A stretch of DNA of 64,000 nt from Paenibacillus sp. FSL R5-0517 (lineage in GTDB: Bacteria > Bacillota > Bacilli > Paenibacillales > Paenibacillaceae): positions 434,001-498,000 of the forward strand of contig NZ_CP150235.1 in the NCBI RefSeq assembly GCF_037974355.1, written 5' to 3'. Shown here in pieces: positions 25,477 through 34,241 of the stretch. How positions within the stretch are numbered: position 1 is the first letter of the stretch; every line of letters starts with the position of its first letter. A model generated the notes under the pieces. That model was not told the origin of the DNA. It did not search any database and saw nothing but the letters and a program-made list of their open reading frames with translations. The position numbers and the translations under genes were made by a program.

Positions 25477-26898
25477 TTATTCGGAACCACCGTTCAGATA
25501 GTTGAAGAAAGGCTGATCCACCCAGAAGTCATATGTTGTAATGTCTGCATCAGGAGCGAGTTTCAGGAAACCTTCCCGAATGGATTTGGCATTTTCCTTC
25601 AGAGAGAAGGACTGAGCATAGTAATTGCCAAGCGCGATCTTATTATTGGAAATGACCGGATAGTTGGCCAATGCCGTTGGTGAGTAATACAGTGGTTGCC
25701 ACCAGGAACTGAGAATCAATGGTGATGTACTGTCACTGTTCTTCTTGGCATATTTCAGAACAATATCATTGAAGCGGACTTTGTCTGCCACATTGTTGAA
25801 CTCGAACTGAATATCATATTCCTTCGCAGAGGCAATATAGTTACCGTTCTCGATCTGTGTAACTTTATAGTCTGGCGTTTCCTTCGGCTCGCCCCATTCC
25901 TTCAAATAAATGAAGGCAGATGTCTTCGGCTGGAATTGTACATCGGCGTCAATGCCTTCGCTACGTAGCAAACCAACCAACTGTACAGCATGTTGAATGT
26001 TATCGTGGCCGTAGGTAAGTGTCAGTTCATCGATAAAGTTGGAATCAAAGCGGCTATCCTTCAGATTATAACCTGTGACGAGATCGTCTCGCAGGGCCTG
26101 ATCCACAATCTTTCTCAGCTCAGGTGATTCGATCAGATCGGCTGTGCGATATGCAGCATACAGTTTGGAATAGATGTCCGCATCGCCGGAACGTCCAATC
26201 TCATGTTTGTATTTCCCTTGACTGACCAGAACACGTCCAAGCAAAGTATTAGCGAAATCTTTACTTGCTACGCCACCCTTTAGGAGAGCGGGGTACAGAT
26301 TTTCGGGAATCAGGCCTGTATCGATCGCTGCAGCCAGTTCCTGTGCGGCTTGTCCCTGAACACGGTTCGGGCTAATGCCAACTTTGGCAAGTGCTTTGGC
26401 CGTTTTCTCGGCAGGATATGTATAAGCGAGTTCCTTGAATCCGGCTGCTTTCACCGCGATGAAGACGGCGGCATAAGTGCTCAGTTGATCCTTGGCACGT
26501 ACTTCTGTACCTGTAATAACCCCACTATTGAATAAGGAAACGGCAGCATCATAAGAAGAATCACCAGAGGCCAGATCGGTAAAGATAGGAGCTTTGGCTT
26601 CACTGTCACTTGCTTGAGTGGCTTCCGTAACGGCTGCAATGGCTTGAATGAAATCACCTTTGGTTATCTGTTGCGGCAATTGAATATTGTATTTTGCTTG
26701 CAAGAATTGAGCAAAATCCGCTGCGCTTTCCGTATAAGCGACTGGAGCCTGAGCTAACGGTCCTTTGACACTTTGTGAAGTGGTTGGTTTAGCCGGAGTT
26801 GCAGATGCTGCAGAAGCAGAAGCGGGCAAGCTTAGACTGCCGAGTGTTACCGGAGCGGCGAGCAGGGCCGCCAACGTGATCTGGGTGATTTTTTTCAA
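25477..26898 (-). CDS. Secreted protein with degenerate S-layer-homology-like repeats
   Basis: Protein of 473 residues. The TTG at 26898 follows AAGGAGG. The signal peptide (MKKITQITLAALLAAP...) is cleaved near SASAASA. Residues about 50-225 contain weak SLH-type patterns (PIFTDLASGDSSYDAAVSLF and GVITGTEVRAKDQLSTYAA), suggesting wall attachment. The C-terminal half has no motif I know; it contains aromatic-rich strands (WWQPLYYSPTALANYPV). It is monocistronic with a strong terminator. A cell-surface structural or sporulation-linked role is possible but unsupported. Confidence 0.75.
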   Translation of the reverse strand: MKKITQITLAALLAAPVTLGSLSLPASASAASATPAKPTTSQSVKGPLAQAPVAYTESAADFAQFLQAKYNIQLPQQITKGDFIQAIAAVTEATQASDSEAKAPIFTDLASGDSSYDAAVSLFNSGVITGTEVRAKDQLSTYAAVFIAVKAAGFKELAYTYPAEKTAKALAKVGISPNRVQGQAAQELAAAIDTGLIPENLYPALLKGGVASKDFANTLLGRVLVSQGKYKHEIGRSGDADIYSKLYAAYRTADLIESPELRKIVDQALRDDLVTGYNLKDSRFDSNFIDELTLTYGHDNIQHAVQLVGLLRSEGIDADVQFQPKTSAFIYLKEWGEPKETPDYKVTQIENGNYIASAKEYDIQFEFNNVADKVRFNDIVLKYAKKNSDSTSPLILSSWWQPLYYSPTALANYPVISNNKIALGNYYAQSFSLKENAKSIREGFLKLAPDADITTYDFWVDQPFFNYLNGGSE

Positions 26899-27110
26899 AT
26901 GAATAGCCTCCTTAAAATGGGTTGGAAAATGAGTAGCTTTCGGTTATAATTCTGACAAATCCTATCAGAATAGAATAATTGGATTGACTTTAGCACGGAG
27001 ACGCGCTGGATGTCAACGGAAAAAAAGCTTGCTATAAAGCGGTTTCCAAAGCTTGGTAGAAAGCAAATCATCAAATATATTCTAATTGAGTGTATACGCT
27101 CAAAGATTTA

Positions 27111-27140
27111 TTGACAAGGATCGACAGTATCCGCTAGGAT
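27111..27140 (+). promoter_or_regulatory. Sigma-A promoter of the nucleoside transporter operon
   Basis: TTGACA at 27111-27116 and TAGGAT at 27135-27140, spacing 18. The lipoprotein start is 36 bases downstream. A near-match to a CcpA cre site (AAAGCGGTTTCC) lies at about 27037 but deviates at a key position. Confidence 0.62.
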
Positions 27141-27175
27141 AAGAAAAAAGAATATTGAAAAGGGGTATTTTCAAA

Positions 27176-28207
27176 ATGAAAAGAGGTTTATCGTTCGTCT
27201 TATCGATCATCATGTTGGCTATTTTGTTGGCAGCTTGTGGGAATTCGGCTTCCAAAGACGAACAATCCGCCCAAGGCAGTGATTCGGAGAAATCTCTTCG
27301 GATGGCCCTCGTACTTCCCGAAAAAATAGGGGTTAACCCTTTCTTTGTACAGATGGATGAAGGCTTCAAAAAAGCAGGCGAAGAATTCAAAGTAGACACC
27401 AAGACGATTGAATCGACAGACCCGGCAGCATTTGAACAAAATCTGCGTGCTGCGGTTGCCGAGAATTATGATCTGATTATTACAGCCACTTTCCAGGCAG
27501 AAGATGCATTGAAGAAAGTCGCTGCAGAAAATCCGGACAAGTCCTTTGCAATTGTAGATACAACCGTGGATCTGCCTAACGTACGTAGCGTTGGTTTCCG
27601 TGAATATGAAGGGGCGTACCTGCTCGGTGCAGCCGCTGGATTGTCCACCAAAACAGACAAAGTCGGCATGATCGCAGCAATGGATGTACCATTGATCAAG
27701 AAATATACAGAAGGTTTCAAAGCGGGACTGGAATCCGTGAATCCGGATGCAGAATTCCTCGTGAACTATGTAGGTGGATTTAATGACCCGGCCAAAGCCA
27801 AAGAATTGGCACTCGTACAATTCGGCAAAGGCGCTGATTTCATCGCTGGCGCATCCGCTGTAGGTGATCTGGGTGTGTTCGAAGCAGCGAAAGAAAAAGG
27901 CTTCTATACTTCAGGTCAGGATACGGACCGTACGGTTGAAGACCCCGAACATATCGTATTGTCTCAATTGAAATCAACCGATACCGTTGCTTATGAGACT
28001 GTGAAAGATTTTGTAGAAGGCAACTTCAAAGCAGGTGCAGTGAACTATGGCTTGAAAGAAGACGGTGTGGGCCTGACTTATGTTACACGTGATAGCGAAT
28101 CCCCGCTGAATGCTTTTGTTGGACAAGAAGTAATCGACAAAGTGAAAGCAATCAAGGATGATATCGTATCCGGTAAAATCGTAGTCAAAGATCCATTGCA
28201 ACAATAG
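27176..28207 (+). CDS. BMP/PnrA-family nucleoside-binding lipoprotein
   Basis: Substrate-binding lipoprotein of 343 residues from ATG 27176 (AAAAGGGG, 10 bases upstream; a TTG at 27155 is less likely). The lipobox is LLAACG with Cys21. The Bmp/PnrA fold is shown by the stretch DLIITATFQAEDALKKVA, by AIVDTTVDLPNVRSVGF and by a later GGFNDPAKAKELAL. These proteins bind purine nucleosides for ABC import (B. subtilis NupN). It is the first gene of the operon. A hairpin terminator and R2 copy 2 separate it from the ATPase gene, which should give it higher expression than the membrane parts. Confidence 0.92.
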   Translation: MKRGLSFVLSIIMLAILLAACGNSASKDEQSAQGSDSEKSLRMALVLPEKIGVNPFFVQMDEGFKKAGEEFKVDTKTIESTDPAAFEQNLRAAVAENYDLIITATFQAEDALKKVAAENPDKSFAIVDTTVDLPNVRSVGFREYEGAYLLGAAAGLSTKTDKVGMIAAMDVPLIKKYTEGFKAGLESVNPDAEFLVNYVGGFNDPAKAKELALVQFGKGADFIAGASAVGDLGVFEAAKEKGFYTSGQDTDRTVEDPEHIVLSQLKSTDTVAYETVKDFVEGNFKAGAVNYGLKEDGVGLTYVTRDSESPLNAFVGQEVIDKVKAIKDDIVSGKIVVKDPLQQ

Positions 28208-28250
28208 TTTTGAATTGTTCTTTTCAATGAATGAGTGATGGAATGGATCA

Positions 28251-28279
28251 GCCGGCTGCCCGATCAGGCAGCCGGTTTT
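28251..28279 (+). terminator. Intra-operon intrinsic terminator or attenuator
   Basis: GCCGGCTGCC and GGCAGCCGG form a 9-bp G+C stem followed by TTTTG, 44 bases after the binding-protein stop and inside the presumed operon. It probably lowers read-through into the ATPase and permease genes. Confidence 0.78.
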
Positions 28280-28315
28280 GCTGCTATTAAATGACCAGTA
28301 TATGTTCAACTTATC

Positions 28316-28507
28316 GTTTACACGATAACGAAGAGGACAGAAATAACCTGAAGAAGCTAAGCTAAAAGCTTTCTGAAAGAAAGCTACTTCGGAAGCATAC
28401 ACCTCGCCTTTATCTCCGGATTTTCCCCTTTATATAAAGGGAATCGAAAAATCTGGGGATAACAGCGATCAGAAGGTTGTTCTGTCATCGTAGTGGCGAG
28501 TGTAACC
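28316..28507 (+). repeat. R2 repeat copy 2 (192 bp, with extra hairpin module)
   Basis: Begins GTTTACAC and ends with GTGTAACC, a near-perfect terminal inverted repeat. It contains the central hairpin (TTATCTCCGGATTTTCC ... AATCTGGGGATAA). Compared with copies 1 and 4 it has about 40 extra bases holding AGCTTTCTGAAAGAAAGCT. It is in the sense of the nucleoside operon, between the lipoprotein and ATPase genes. Confidence 0.85.
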
Positions 28508-28541
28508 TTTTAAGTTGAACTGAGAGGAGCGAACGCGAGAT

Positions 28542-30041
28542 ATGCTGTTGGAGATGGAGCACATTACGAAGAAATACGGCGGCTTCACCGCGAACCGTGA
28601 CATCCGTTTTAATTTGCGTGAGGGAGAGATTCATGCCCTTGTAGGTGAGAACGGGGCCGGTAAAACAACCTTGATGCGTATGCTGTACGGTATGGAACAG
28701 CCTACGTCAGGAACAATCAAAGTCCGTGGACGCGAAGTGAGCTTCGCTACGCCGTCCCAGGCGATGGCAAATGGCATCGGCATGGTGCACCAGCATTTCA
28801 TGCTGTTCCCTTCCTTTACGGTGGCGGAGAACATCGTGATTGGACGCGAACCGGCAGCGGCAGGTGTATTTGACCGTAAAAAAGCAGCAGCCCAGGTGAA
28901 TGAGCTTGGTAAACAATATGGCATGCCGGTTGACCCGTGGAAAAAAGTGTCCGAGTGCCCGCTTGGCATGCAGCAGCGTGTTGAAATTCTCAAGGTGCTG
29001 CATCAGGGCGCAGACATCATTATATTGGATGAACCTTCGGCAGTACTGACGCCTCTGGAAGTAAAGGAACTGCTCGCGAACATGAAATCACTCGCTAAGC
29101 TGGGCAAAACCTTTGTACTAATCACGCACAAGCTGCAAGAAGTCATGGATGTAGCCGACCGGATTACGGTACTTCGGGATGGTCAGGTAACGGGTACGCT
29201 CGAAGCCAAGGATACACATGTGGAGGAATTATCCCGTCTGATGGTTGGTCGTGAACTTGTGCGTATGGACAAGCAGCCATCGGTTCCTGCCGAAGCGGTG
29301 CTTCAGGTGGAAGGGGTCAATCTGTCTGGCGCCAAGGATCGTTCGGCGCTCAAGAAGATTCATATGGAGGTTCGTAAAGGCGAAGTCGTTGGCATAGCCG
29401 GCATCTCGGGTAACGGCCAATCGGAATTAATTCAGGTGATTGCGGGACTGCGTAAGGCGGACAGTGGTCGCGTTGTGCTCTCCGGGCAGGATACAACCAA
29501 TTGGCCTGTACGGCGCATTCGGGAGCATGGACTTGCTCATATCCCGGAAGATCGTTATATGTGGGGAGCGGCCAAGGATGCGAGCGTTCGTGAGAACGGG
29601 CTGATGGGACATCATCATCGCTTGCAATCACGTGGCATTATCAAAGCGAAAGCAGCAAGAACAATGGTAGAAAGTTGGATCAAACAGTTCAGCATCAAGA
29701 CGGGTTCTGCGGAAACCAAGGCACAGTTTCTGTCTGGAGGTAATTTGCAGAAGCTGATTGCCGCTCGTGAATTCGCACAGGATACACCGTTTCTAATTGC
29801 AGCCGAACCGACTCGTGGTGTGGATATCGGAGCGATGGAGACGATTCATGCCGAATTGCTACGTAAACGCAGTGAGGGTGCAGGTATTCTTCTCATTTCA
29901 TCGGAGTTGTCTGAGATTTTGCAATTATCGGATCGCATTATAGTGATGTATGAAGGCGAAATTGCCGGAGAACTGAGAGCAGAGGAAGCGACGGAGGAAC
30001 AGATCAGTTTGTTAATGGCAGGAGGGAAAGAGCGGATATGA
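28542..30041 (+). CDS. Nucleoside ABC transporter ATP-binding protein (NupO-like, two ABC domains)
   Basis: Tandem ATPase of 499 residues, as in ribose/nucleoside systems. The first domain has Walker A GENGAGKTT, signature LGMQQR and Walker B IIILDEPSAVLTP. The second domain has an altered Walker A (GISGNGQSE), signature LSGGNLQK and Walker B AAEPTRGVDIGA. Degeneracy of the second site is normal for this family. GAGGAG lies 12 bases before ATG 28542. It overlaps the next permease by 4 bases, so the three membrane-complex genes are coupled. Confidence 0.94.
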   Translation: MLLEMEHITKKYGGFTANRDIRFNLREGEIHALVGENGAGKTTLMRMLYGMEQPTSGTIKVRGREVSFATPSQAMANGIGMVHQHFMLFPSFTVAENIVIGREPAAAGVFDRKKAAAQVNELGKQYGMPVDPWKKVSECPLGMQQRVEILKVLHQGADIIILDEPSAVLTPLEVKELLANMKSLAKLGKTFVLITHKLQEVMDVADRITVLRDGQVTGTLEAKDTHVEELSRLMVGRELVRMDKQPSVPAEAVLQVEGVNLSGAKDRSALKKIHMEVRKGEVVGIAGISGNGQSELIQVIAGLRKADSGRVVLSGQDTTNWPVRRIREHGLAHIPEDRYMWGAAKDASVRENGLMGHHHRLQSRGIIKAKAARTMVESWIKQFSIKTGSAETKAQFLSGGNLQKLIAAREFAQDTPFLIAAEPTRGVDIGAMETIHAELLRKRSEGAGILLISSELSEILQLSDRIIVMYEGEIAGELRAEEATEEQISLLMAGGKERI

Positions 30042-31105
30042 ATCGGGTAAAAGAAACACTTCGCGGACTCGTACAGCCGCTGCTTGCCGTATTCATCGGT
30101 CTGATTGCAGGGGCTGTGGCGATTCTGATTGTTGGCGGTAATGTGGTGGATACGTATGCGGAGATGTGGAAAGGGGCCTTCGGCAACTTCTACTTCTTCA
30201 CCAATACACTGGCTCGTTCCACACCGATCATCCTGGCGGGACTTGGCGTAGCCTTGGCATTCCGTGCCGGATTTTTCAATATGGGAGCCGAAGGCCAGAT
30301 GATTCTTGGCGGGCTCAGTGCCGCGCTCACGGCGCTCTACCTGCCAGGCCCGGGCTGGTTCGTGTGTATTGCTGCGATTGTCGCAGGTATTGTTGCCGGG
30401 GGAATCTGGTCTCTGTTTGCAGGTTGGCTGGATGCTCGTTTCGGCATGAATCTATTGATTACAACCTTACTACTTAACTATATCGCTATTTATTTTGGCG
30501 GATACATGGTCTCCTATCCATTCAAGGATCGGACTGGATCTGCAGCGATGGCTCAGACACCCATGATTGATCAGAGTATCTGGTTGCCGAAGTTGTTCCA
30601 AGGTATGGGACTGCATGCCGGCTTCATCATTGCCATTGTCGCGGCTATTCTGATCTACTGGTTCACTCACAAAACGGTGACGGGTTACGAGATCCGCATG
30701 CTCGGCAGCAACCCGTCCTTTGCAACCTACGGCGGTGTTCGCCGCATTCGCATGATGATGCTGTCCATGGTCATCAGTGGTGGACTTGCTGGACTGGCAG
30801 GTGCGGGGGAAGTGCTCGGTACACAGTACCGTTTCCTTGATGGATCGCTATCTTCTGCAAGTTACGCCTGGAGCGGCATTATGGCCACGCTGCTTGCCCG
30901 CTCGCATCCACTCGGTACAGCTGTAGCAGCTATTTTGCTGGCTGCGTTACAGACAGGTGCCATGGGGATGGAACGGAATACGGATGTGCCGCTTGAAGTC
31001 GGCAGTGTCATCCAGGCCGTATTGACGTTATTTGTATCAGCTCAGATCGGTTATTCATTCCTGAAGCGGAGAAAGGAGAAAAAGTCCAATGCAACAACTG
31101 TTTGA
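30038..31105 (+). CDS. Nucleoside ABC transporter permease (NupP-like)
   Basis: Permease of 355 residues of the BPD_transp_2 type, with about ten spans. The typical motif RAGFFNMGAEGQMILGG is seen at about residue 75, and RMMMLSMVISGGLAGLAGAGE later. The ATG at 30038 overlaps the ATPase stop (ATGA). With the next gene it forms the heterodimeric channel for purine nucleosides. Confidence 0.93.
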   Translation: MNRVKETLRGLVQPLLAVFIGLIAGAVAILIVGGNVVDTYAEMWKGAFGNFYFFTNTLARSTPIILAGLGVALAFRAGFFNMGAEGQMILGGLSAALTALYLPGPGWFVCIAAIVAGIVAGGIWSLFAGWLDARFGMNLLITTLLLNYIAIYFGGYMVSYPFKDRTGSAAMAQTPMIDQSIWLPKLFQGMGLHAGFIIAIVAAILIYWFTHKTVTGYEIRMLGSNPSFATYGGVRRIRMMMLSMVISGGLAGLAGAGEVLGTQYRFLDGSLSSASYAWSGIMATLLARSHPLGTAVAAILLAALQTGAMGMERNTDVPLEVGSVIQAVLTLFVSAQIGYSFLKRRKEKKSNATTV

Positions 31106-32012
31106 TGCAGCCATGTTTGGCTCAACCTTGCGGATTATGACTCCAATCCTGCTTGCAGCGCTCGGTGGGGCTTTATGTTCCCGTGTCGGTCTGTTCAACG
31201 TGGGTCTCGAAGGACTGGTTTTGATCGGTGCATTCTCCGCCATTGTCGGTAATTATCTGTTTGGCAATGTGCTGCTGGCTGTACTCTTTTCCATTATTAT
31301 TGTGATGTTATTCTCGGCGCTCTTTGCTTTTATAAGTATTAATCTCAAGGCCAACGCCATCGTGGTCGGGATCTCGCTCAACTTCCTGGCTGCGGGAGTG
31401 ACGACCTTTGCACTGCGTGCGATTTTTGATGTAAAAGGTGCATACTACGACAAAGACATGGTGGGACTTCCCAAGTGGGATATTCCGCTGATTAAGGACA
31501 TTCCGTGGTTGGGCGATGTATTATCGGGACATAGTCCCTTGGTTTACCTCGGTATTGTGCTCGTGATTGGACTGCAATTCTATCTGTTCAAAAGTGTATC
31601 CGGCTTCCGCCTGCGCTCTGTCGGTGAGAATCCGATTGCAGCACAGAGCATCGGGATCAAGGTACGCGGCATCCAGTATGGTGCGGTTCTAATGTGCGGT
31701 GTGTTGTGTGCTCTGGCTGGCGCGCAGTTGTCGCTCGGTCAGGTGACGATGTTCACCGAAGGCATGACCGCGGGTCGTGGCTTCATTGCACTCGTAGCAA
31801 CGATGCTGGGACAAGCGAATCCGCTTGGCGTCATGGGCTCCAGTGTGTTGTTCGGCTTCATGGAGGCATTGAGTATTCGTCTGCAAGGCTTCTCCTTGCC
31901 AACCCATTTCACGTTGATGCTGCCGTATATTGTGACGCTGGTCGCGATGTTCTTTTTCAAAGACCGTACTTATGCACAAGATGCATTGAAAGCGGGCGGA
32001 AGCTCGCGTTAA
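31089..32012 (+). CDS. Nucleoside ABC transporter permease (NupQ-like)
   Basis: Second permease, 307 residues, overlapping the first by 17 bases; AAAGGAG precedes ATG 31089. The family motif CSRVGLFNVGLEGLVLIGAF is at residues 25-45, and a GMTAGRGFIALVATMLGQANP stretch (here described by GMTAGRGFIALVA) is near residue 220. Both are typical of YufQ/NupQ. The next gene starts 47 bases downstream with its own strong site, so the operon continues. Confidence 0.93.
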   Translation: MQQLFDAAMFGSTLRIMTPILLAALGGALCSRVGLFNVGLEGLVLIGAFSAIVGNYLFGNVLLAVLFSIIIVMLFSALFAFISINLKANAIVVGISLNFLAAGVTTFALRAIFDVKGAYYDKDMVGLPKWDIPLIKDIPWLGDVLSGHSPLVYLGIVLVIGLQFYLFKSVSGFRLRSVGENPIAAQSIGIKVRGIQYGAVLMCGVLCALAGAQLSLGQVTMFTEGMTAGRGFIALVATMLGQANPLGVMGSSVLFGFMEALSIRLQGFSLPTHFTLMLPYIVTLVAMFFFKDRTYAQDALKAGGSSR

Positions 32013-32059
32013 TTCCTGAATGCCCATGCTAGGGGCAGAAGAAGAAGGAGGAATTCCAC

Positions 32060-32731
32060 TTGCATAACAAGGCTGAACGTTTGAAAAAAGGAAAAGCCCC
32101 GGCACCCAAAGCGGGCAATGATTATGGAGATCGCTTGCCGCCGGGACAGATGTTGACGGAGAAATTTCCGATTCTGCATGAAGGGGAAGTGCCGGAATAT
32201 GACCTGTCCACCTGGGACCTGAAAGTATTCGGAGAAGTGGAAGAGGAGAAGGTGTTCTCCCTGGCCGAGTTGCAGGCGATGCCACAGGTGAACACGGTGA
32301 GTGATATTCACTGTGTTACTCGTTGGTCAAAATTCGATACGCCGTGGGAAGGTATTCGCTTCTCGGATTTTGTGAAACTTCTGGGGGTTAAGCCGGAAGC
32401 AAAATACGTCATGATCCATGCGGATCATGATTACGAGACAAATGTACCGCTCGAAGAATTGATGCATGATGATGTATTGCTTGCATTCAAATATAACGGC
32501 GAACCACTAACGCCCAAGCATGGTTTTCCACTGCGTATGGTTGTGCCACAACTTTACTTCTGGAAGAGTGCGAAGTGGATACGTGGTTTGGAGTTCATGA
32601 CAGAAGACCGGAACGGCTTCTGGGAAGTGAATGGTTTCCATCATTTTGCCGATCCGTTCAAGGAACAACGTTTCTCGGGTGAAGATCTGCCGATTCCGGA
32701 AGACGAGTGGACGAAGAAGGAGTTTGATTGA
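32060..32731 (+). CDS. Molybdopterin-dependent oxidoreductase, sulfite-oxidase fold (cytoplasmic)
   Basis: Protein of 223 residues; AAGGAGG lies 9 bases before TTG 32060. It matches the Oxidored_molyb (PF00174) fold: LPPGQMLTEKFPILHEG, then DIHCVTRWSKFDTPWEG with Cys85 as the expected molybdenum ligand, then KHGFPLRMVVPQLYFWKSAKW. It has no Tat signal, unlike MsrP. Homologues annotated as sulfite-oxidase-like are common in Bacillales, with unclear substrate. Its place between nucleoside permease and nucleoside phosphorylase is unusual. It is tightly coupled to the phosphorylase gene (1-base gap). Confidence 0.9.
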   Translation: MHNKAERLKKGKAPAPKAGNDYGDRLPPGQMLTEKFPILHEGEVPEYDLSTWDLKVFGEVEEEKVFSLAELQAMPQVNTVSDIHCVTRWSKFDTPWEGIRFSDFVKLLGVKPEAKYVMIHADHDYETNVPLEELMHDDVLLAFKYNGEPLTPKHGFPLRMVVPQLYFWKSAKWIRGLEFMTEDRNGFWEVNGFHHFADPFKEQRFSGEDLPIPEDEWTKKEFD

Positions 32732-32732
32732 T

Positions 32733-33500
32733 ATGTTGATGCCTATTTTGCAGATTCATTCGGAAGACATGCCGGCATATGCCATCGTCTGTGGTGATCC
32801 GGCACGTGCGGAGAAGATTTCCCGTAAGTTGGAGCAAGCGAGAGAACTGGCGTTCAGTCGGGAGTATCGCACGTTTGTTGGTCTGTACGAAGGGGTACAG
32901 ATCGCTGTGGTCAGCCATGGTGTAGGGTCACCTGGAGCGGCTGTCTGCTTCGAGGAATTGATTCGAGCAGGTGTAACAACTCTGATTCGTGTAGGTACGG
33001 CGGGATCGTATACAGCGGATTTTCCGGCAGGTAGTGTGATTGTGAGTACAGCCGCTGTTCGTACAGATGGGTTGACTCGCCAGCTGGTGCCGAATGGTTT
33101 CCCAGCGGTAGCAGACATTGGTGTGACGCAAGCGTTGATCGAAGCTGCTCGTGAGCAGGGGAACGCAGCAAATGCCGAATCTGCGACTGCAGCGGGTAAA
33201 GTTGGTGTGGGTATCACCGTAACGCTGGATGCGTTCTTTGCAGGCGTGGAAGAGATTCCACATCGCAAGTACAAGCAGGCTGGAGCACTTGCGGCCGAGA
33301 TGGAAATTGCGGCACTCTACATCGTCAGCACCTTGCGTGGCGCTCGTGCCGGAGCCATTGTCGCGATTGACGGATTCGCGGACAGCGACCTGGCTGCTGA
33401 GTATGATCCGCATACAGATGCGGTTGGACAAGCGGTGGAGCGTGAGATTAATGCAGCGCTACGTGCGCTAGTCACGCTTGCGCGTCAGGATCAGGCGTAA
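32733..33500 (+). CDS. Nucleoside phosphorylase (PNP_UDP_1, hexameric PNP/uridine phosphorylase type)
   Basis: Enzyme of 255 residues that cleaves imported nucleosides to base and ribose-1-phosphate. ATG 32733 has AAGGAG about 8 bases upstream; reading further upstream would overlap the previous gene by 100 bases without a site. Motifs: IVCGDPARA near the N-terminus, SHGVGSPGAAVCFEELIRAG for phosphate binding, IRVGTAGSY, the substrate-site AAEMEIAALY, and Asp in IDGFADSD. The operon logic (uptake then phosphorolysis) supports a nucleoside-salvage role. Purine versus uridine preference is not settled from sequence. Confidence 0.9.
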   Translation: MLMPILQIHSEDMPAYAIVCGDPARAEKISRKLEQARELAFSREYRTFVGLYEGVQIAVVSHGVGSPGAAVCFEELIRAGVTTLIRVGTAGSYTADFPAGSVIVSTAAVRTDGLTRQLVPNGFPAVADIGVTQALIEAAREQGNAANAESATAAGKVGVGITVTLDAFFAGVEEIPHRKYKQAGALAAEMEIAALYIVSTLRGARAGAIVAIDGFADSDLAAEYDPHTDAVGQAVEREINAALRALVTLARQDQA

Positions 33501-33555
33501 TACAAAGCTAGTAATTTAGTCGGTTAAACGTCCACCTGAGGTGGACATAAGGAAA

Positions 33556-33606
33556 GAGGGCATTCCGTAGGGTCATGATAATGGTCTGGGGGAATGCCCT
33601 TTTTTG
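33556..33606 (+). terminator. Intrinsic terminator of the nucleoside operon
   Basis: AGGGCATTCC and GGAATGCCCT pair across a 24-base loop and are followed by TTTTTT. Confidence 0.9.
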
Positions 33607-33710
33607 CGCCCAAAAAAGTTGGGGAATTGTATCGACGATAATTGTTTTAGGGATTTGTGAGTATAAGCTGATGTGAGAAGTGGAGGTTATGAATGGTGTA
33701 CTGTTTCACC

Positions 33711-33903
33711 TAACGAACCCAGCACGTCTTATTCGAGGGGATATCGCAAGTATGAAAATCTAACGAATCGTTGGCACGCTAATGCCGGAATTAATGCCTG
33801 TTTTCAATCCAATATAATGAATTACCGTTAAATAACGTGTCTGAGATTCGCTACATTTTCACTCCGTCGATATTTGCCCATATAAGGTGTGTAGGATTCG
33901 TTA
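33711..33903. repeat. R1 repeat copy B: four spaced nonamers in an imperfect palindrome
   Basis: TAACGAACC at 33711, TAACGAATC at 33761, GATTCGCTA at 33845 (one change) and GATTCGTTA at 33895. Spacings are 50, 84 and 50 bp, identical to copy A. Here the two 59-bp halves are still about two-thirds complementary, so a long hairpin is possible. It lies after the nucleoside operon terminator and before a small gene. Apart from it, the 400-base gap up to 34008 has nothing I recognise. Confidence 0.85.
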
Positions 33904-34007
33904 GCCTCTGACGTCTATCCCTCGCTGAGAATGATAATGCAGAAAATGGGCACGTTATATAAAGGAACATCACCATGAACATGAATACGAAAAGGGAGGA
34001 CTCTACG

Positions 34008-34193
34008 ATGACACAGAACAATCAACCTCAGGACGAGGCAGAAATTCGCAACAAGCTGGATGAAGACGGGGATTCCTTGATGGAGAAAAAGAAAATCTTG
34101 AGCGGAGTGGACATTGAGCCGCAGGCGGATGAATGGGCAGCGAAGCCATCACCTGTTGCTTTTAATGAAGGAAATACTTCTTCGAAAAAATAA
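34008..34193 (+). CDS. Small acidic hypothetical protein (61 residues)
   Basis: ATG 34008 has GGGAGG 8 bases upstream; an earlier in-frame ATG (33975) has none. The product is fully hydrophilic and acidic (QPQDEAEIRNKLDEDGDS; then SGVDIEPQADEWAAKPSPV), with no membrane or signal segment and low complexity, so it is probably disordered. A terminator follows 48 bases later. I know no family for it, although short Asp/Glu-rich proteins of this kind are common in Paenibacillus. Confidence 0.6.
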   Translation: MTQNNQPQDEAEIRNKLDEDGDSLMEKKKILSGVDIEPQADEWAAKPSPVAFNEGNTSSKK

Positions 34194-34241
34194 TCATCAT
34201 GAACATCCTATGGGCTTGATGGAATGAAGATAAATTTAGCG

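Noticed and set aside
27030..27050. Possible CcpA cre site before the nucleoside operon (AAAGCGGTTTCC)
   Set aside because: The first position of the consensus (TG) is not met and the site is more than 60 bases upstream of the promoter, so support is too weak.
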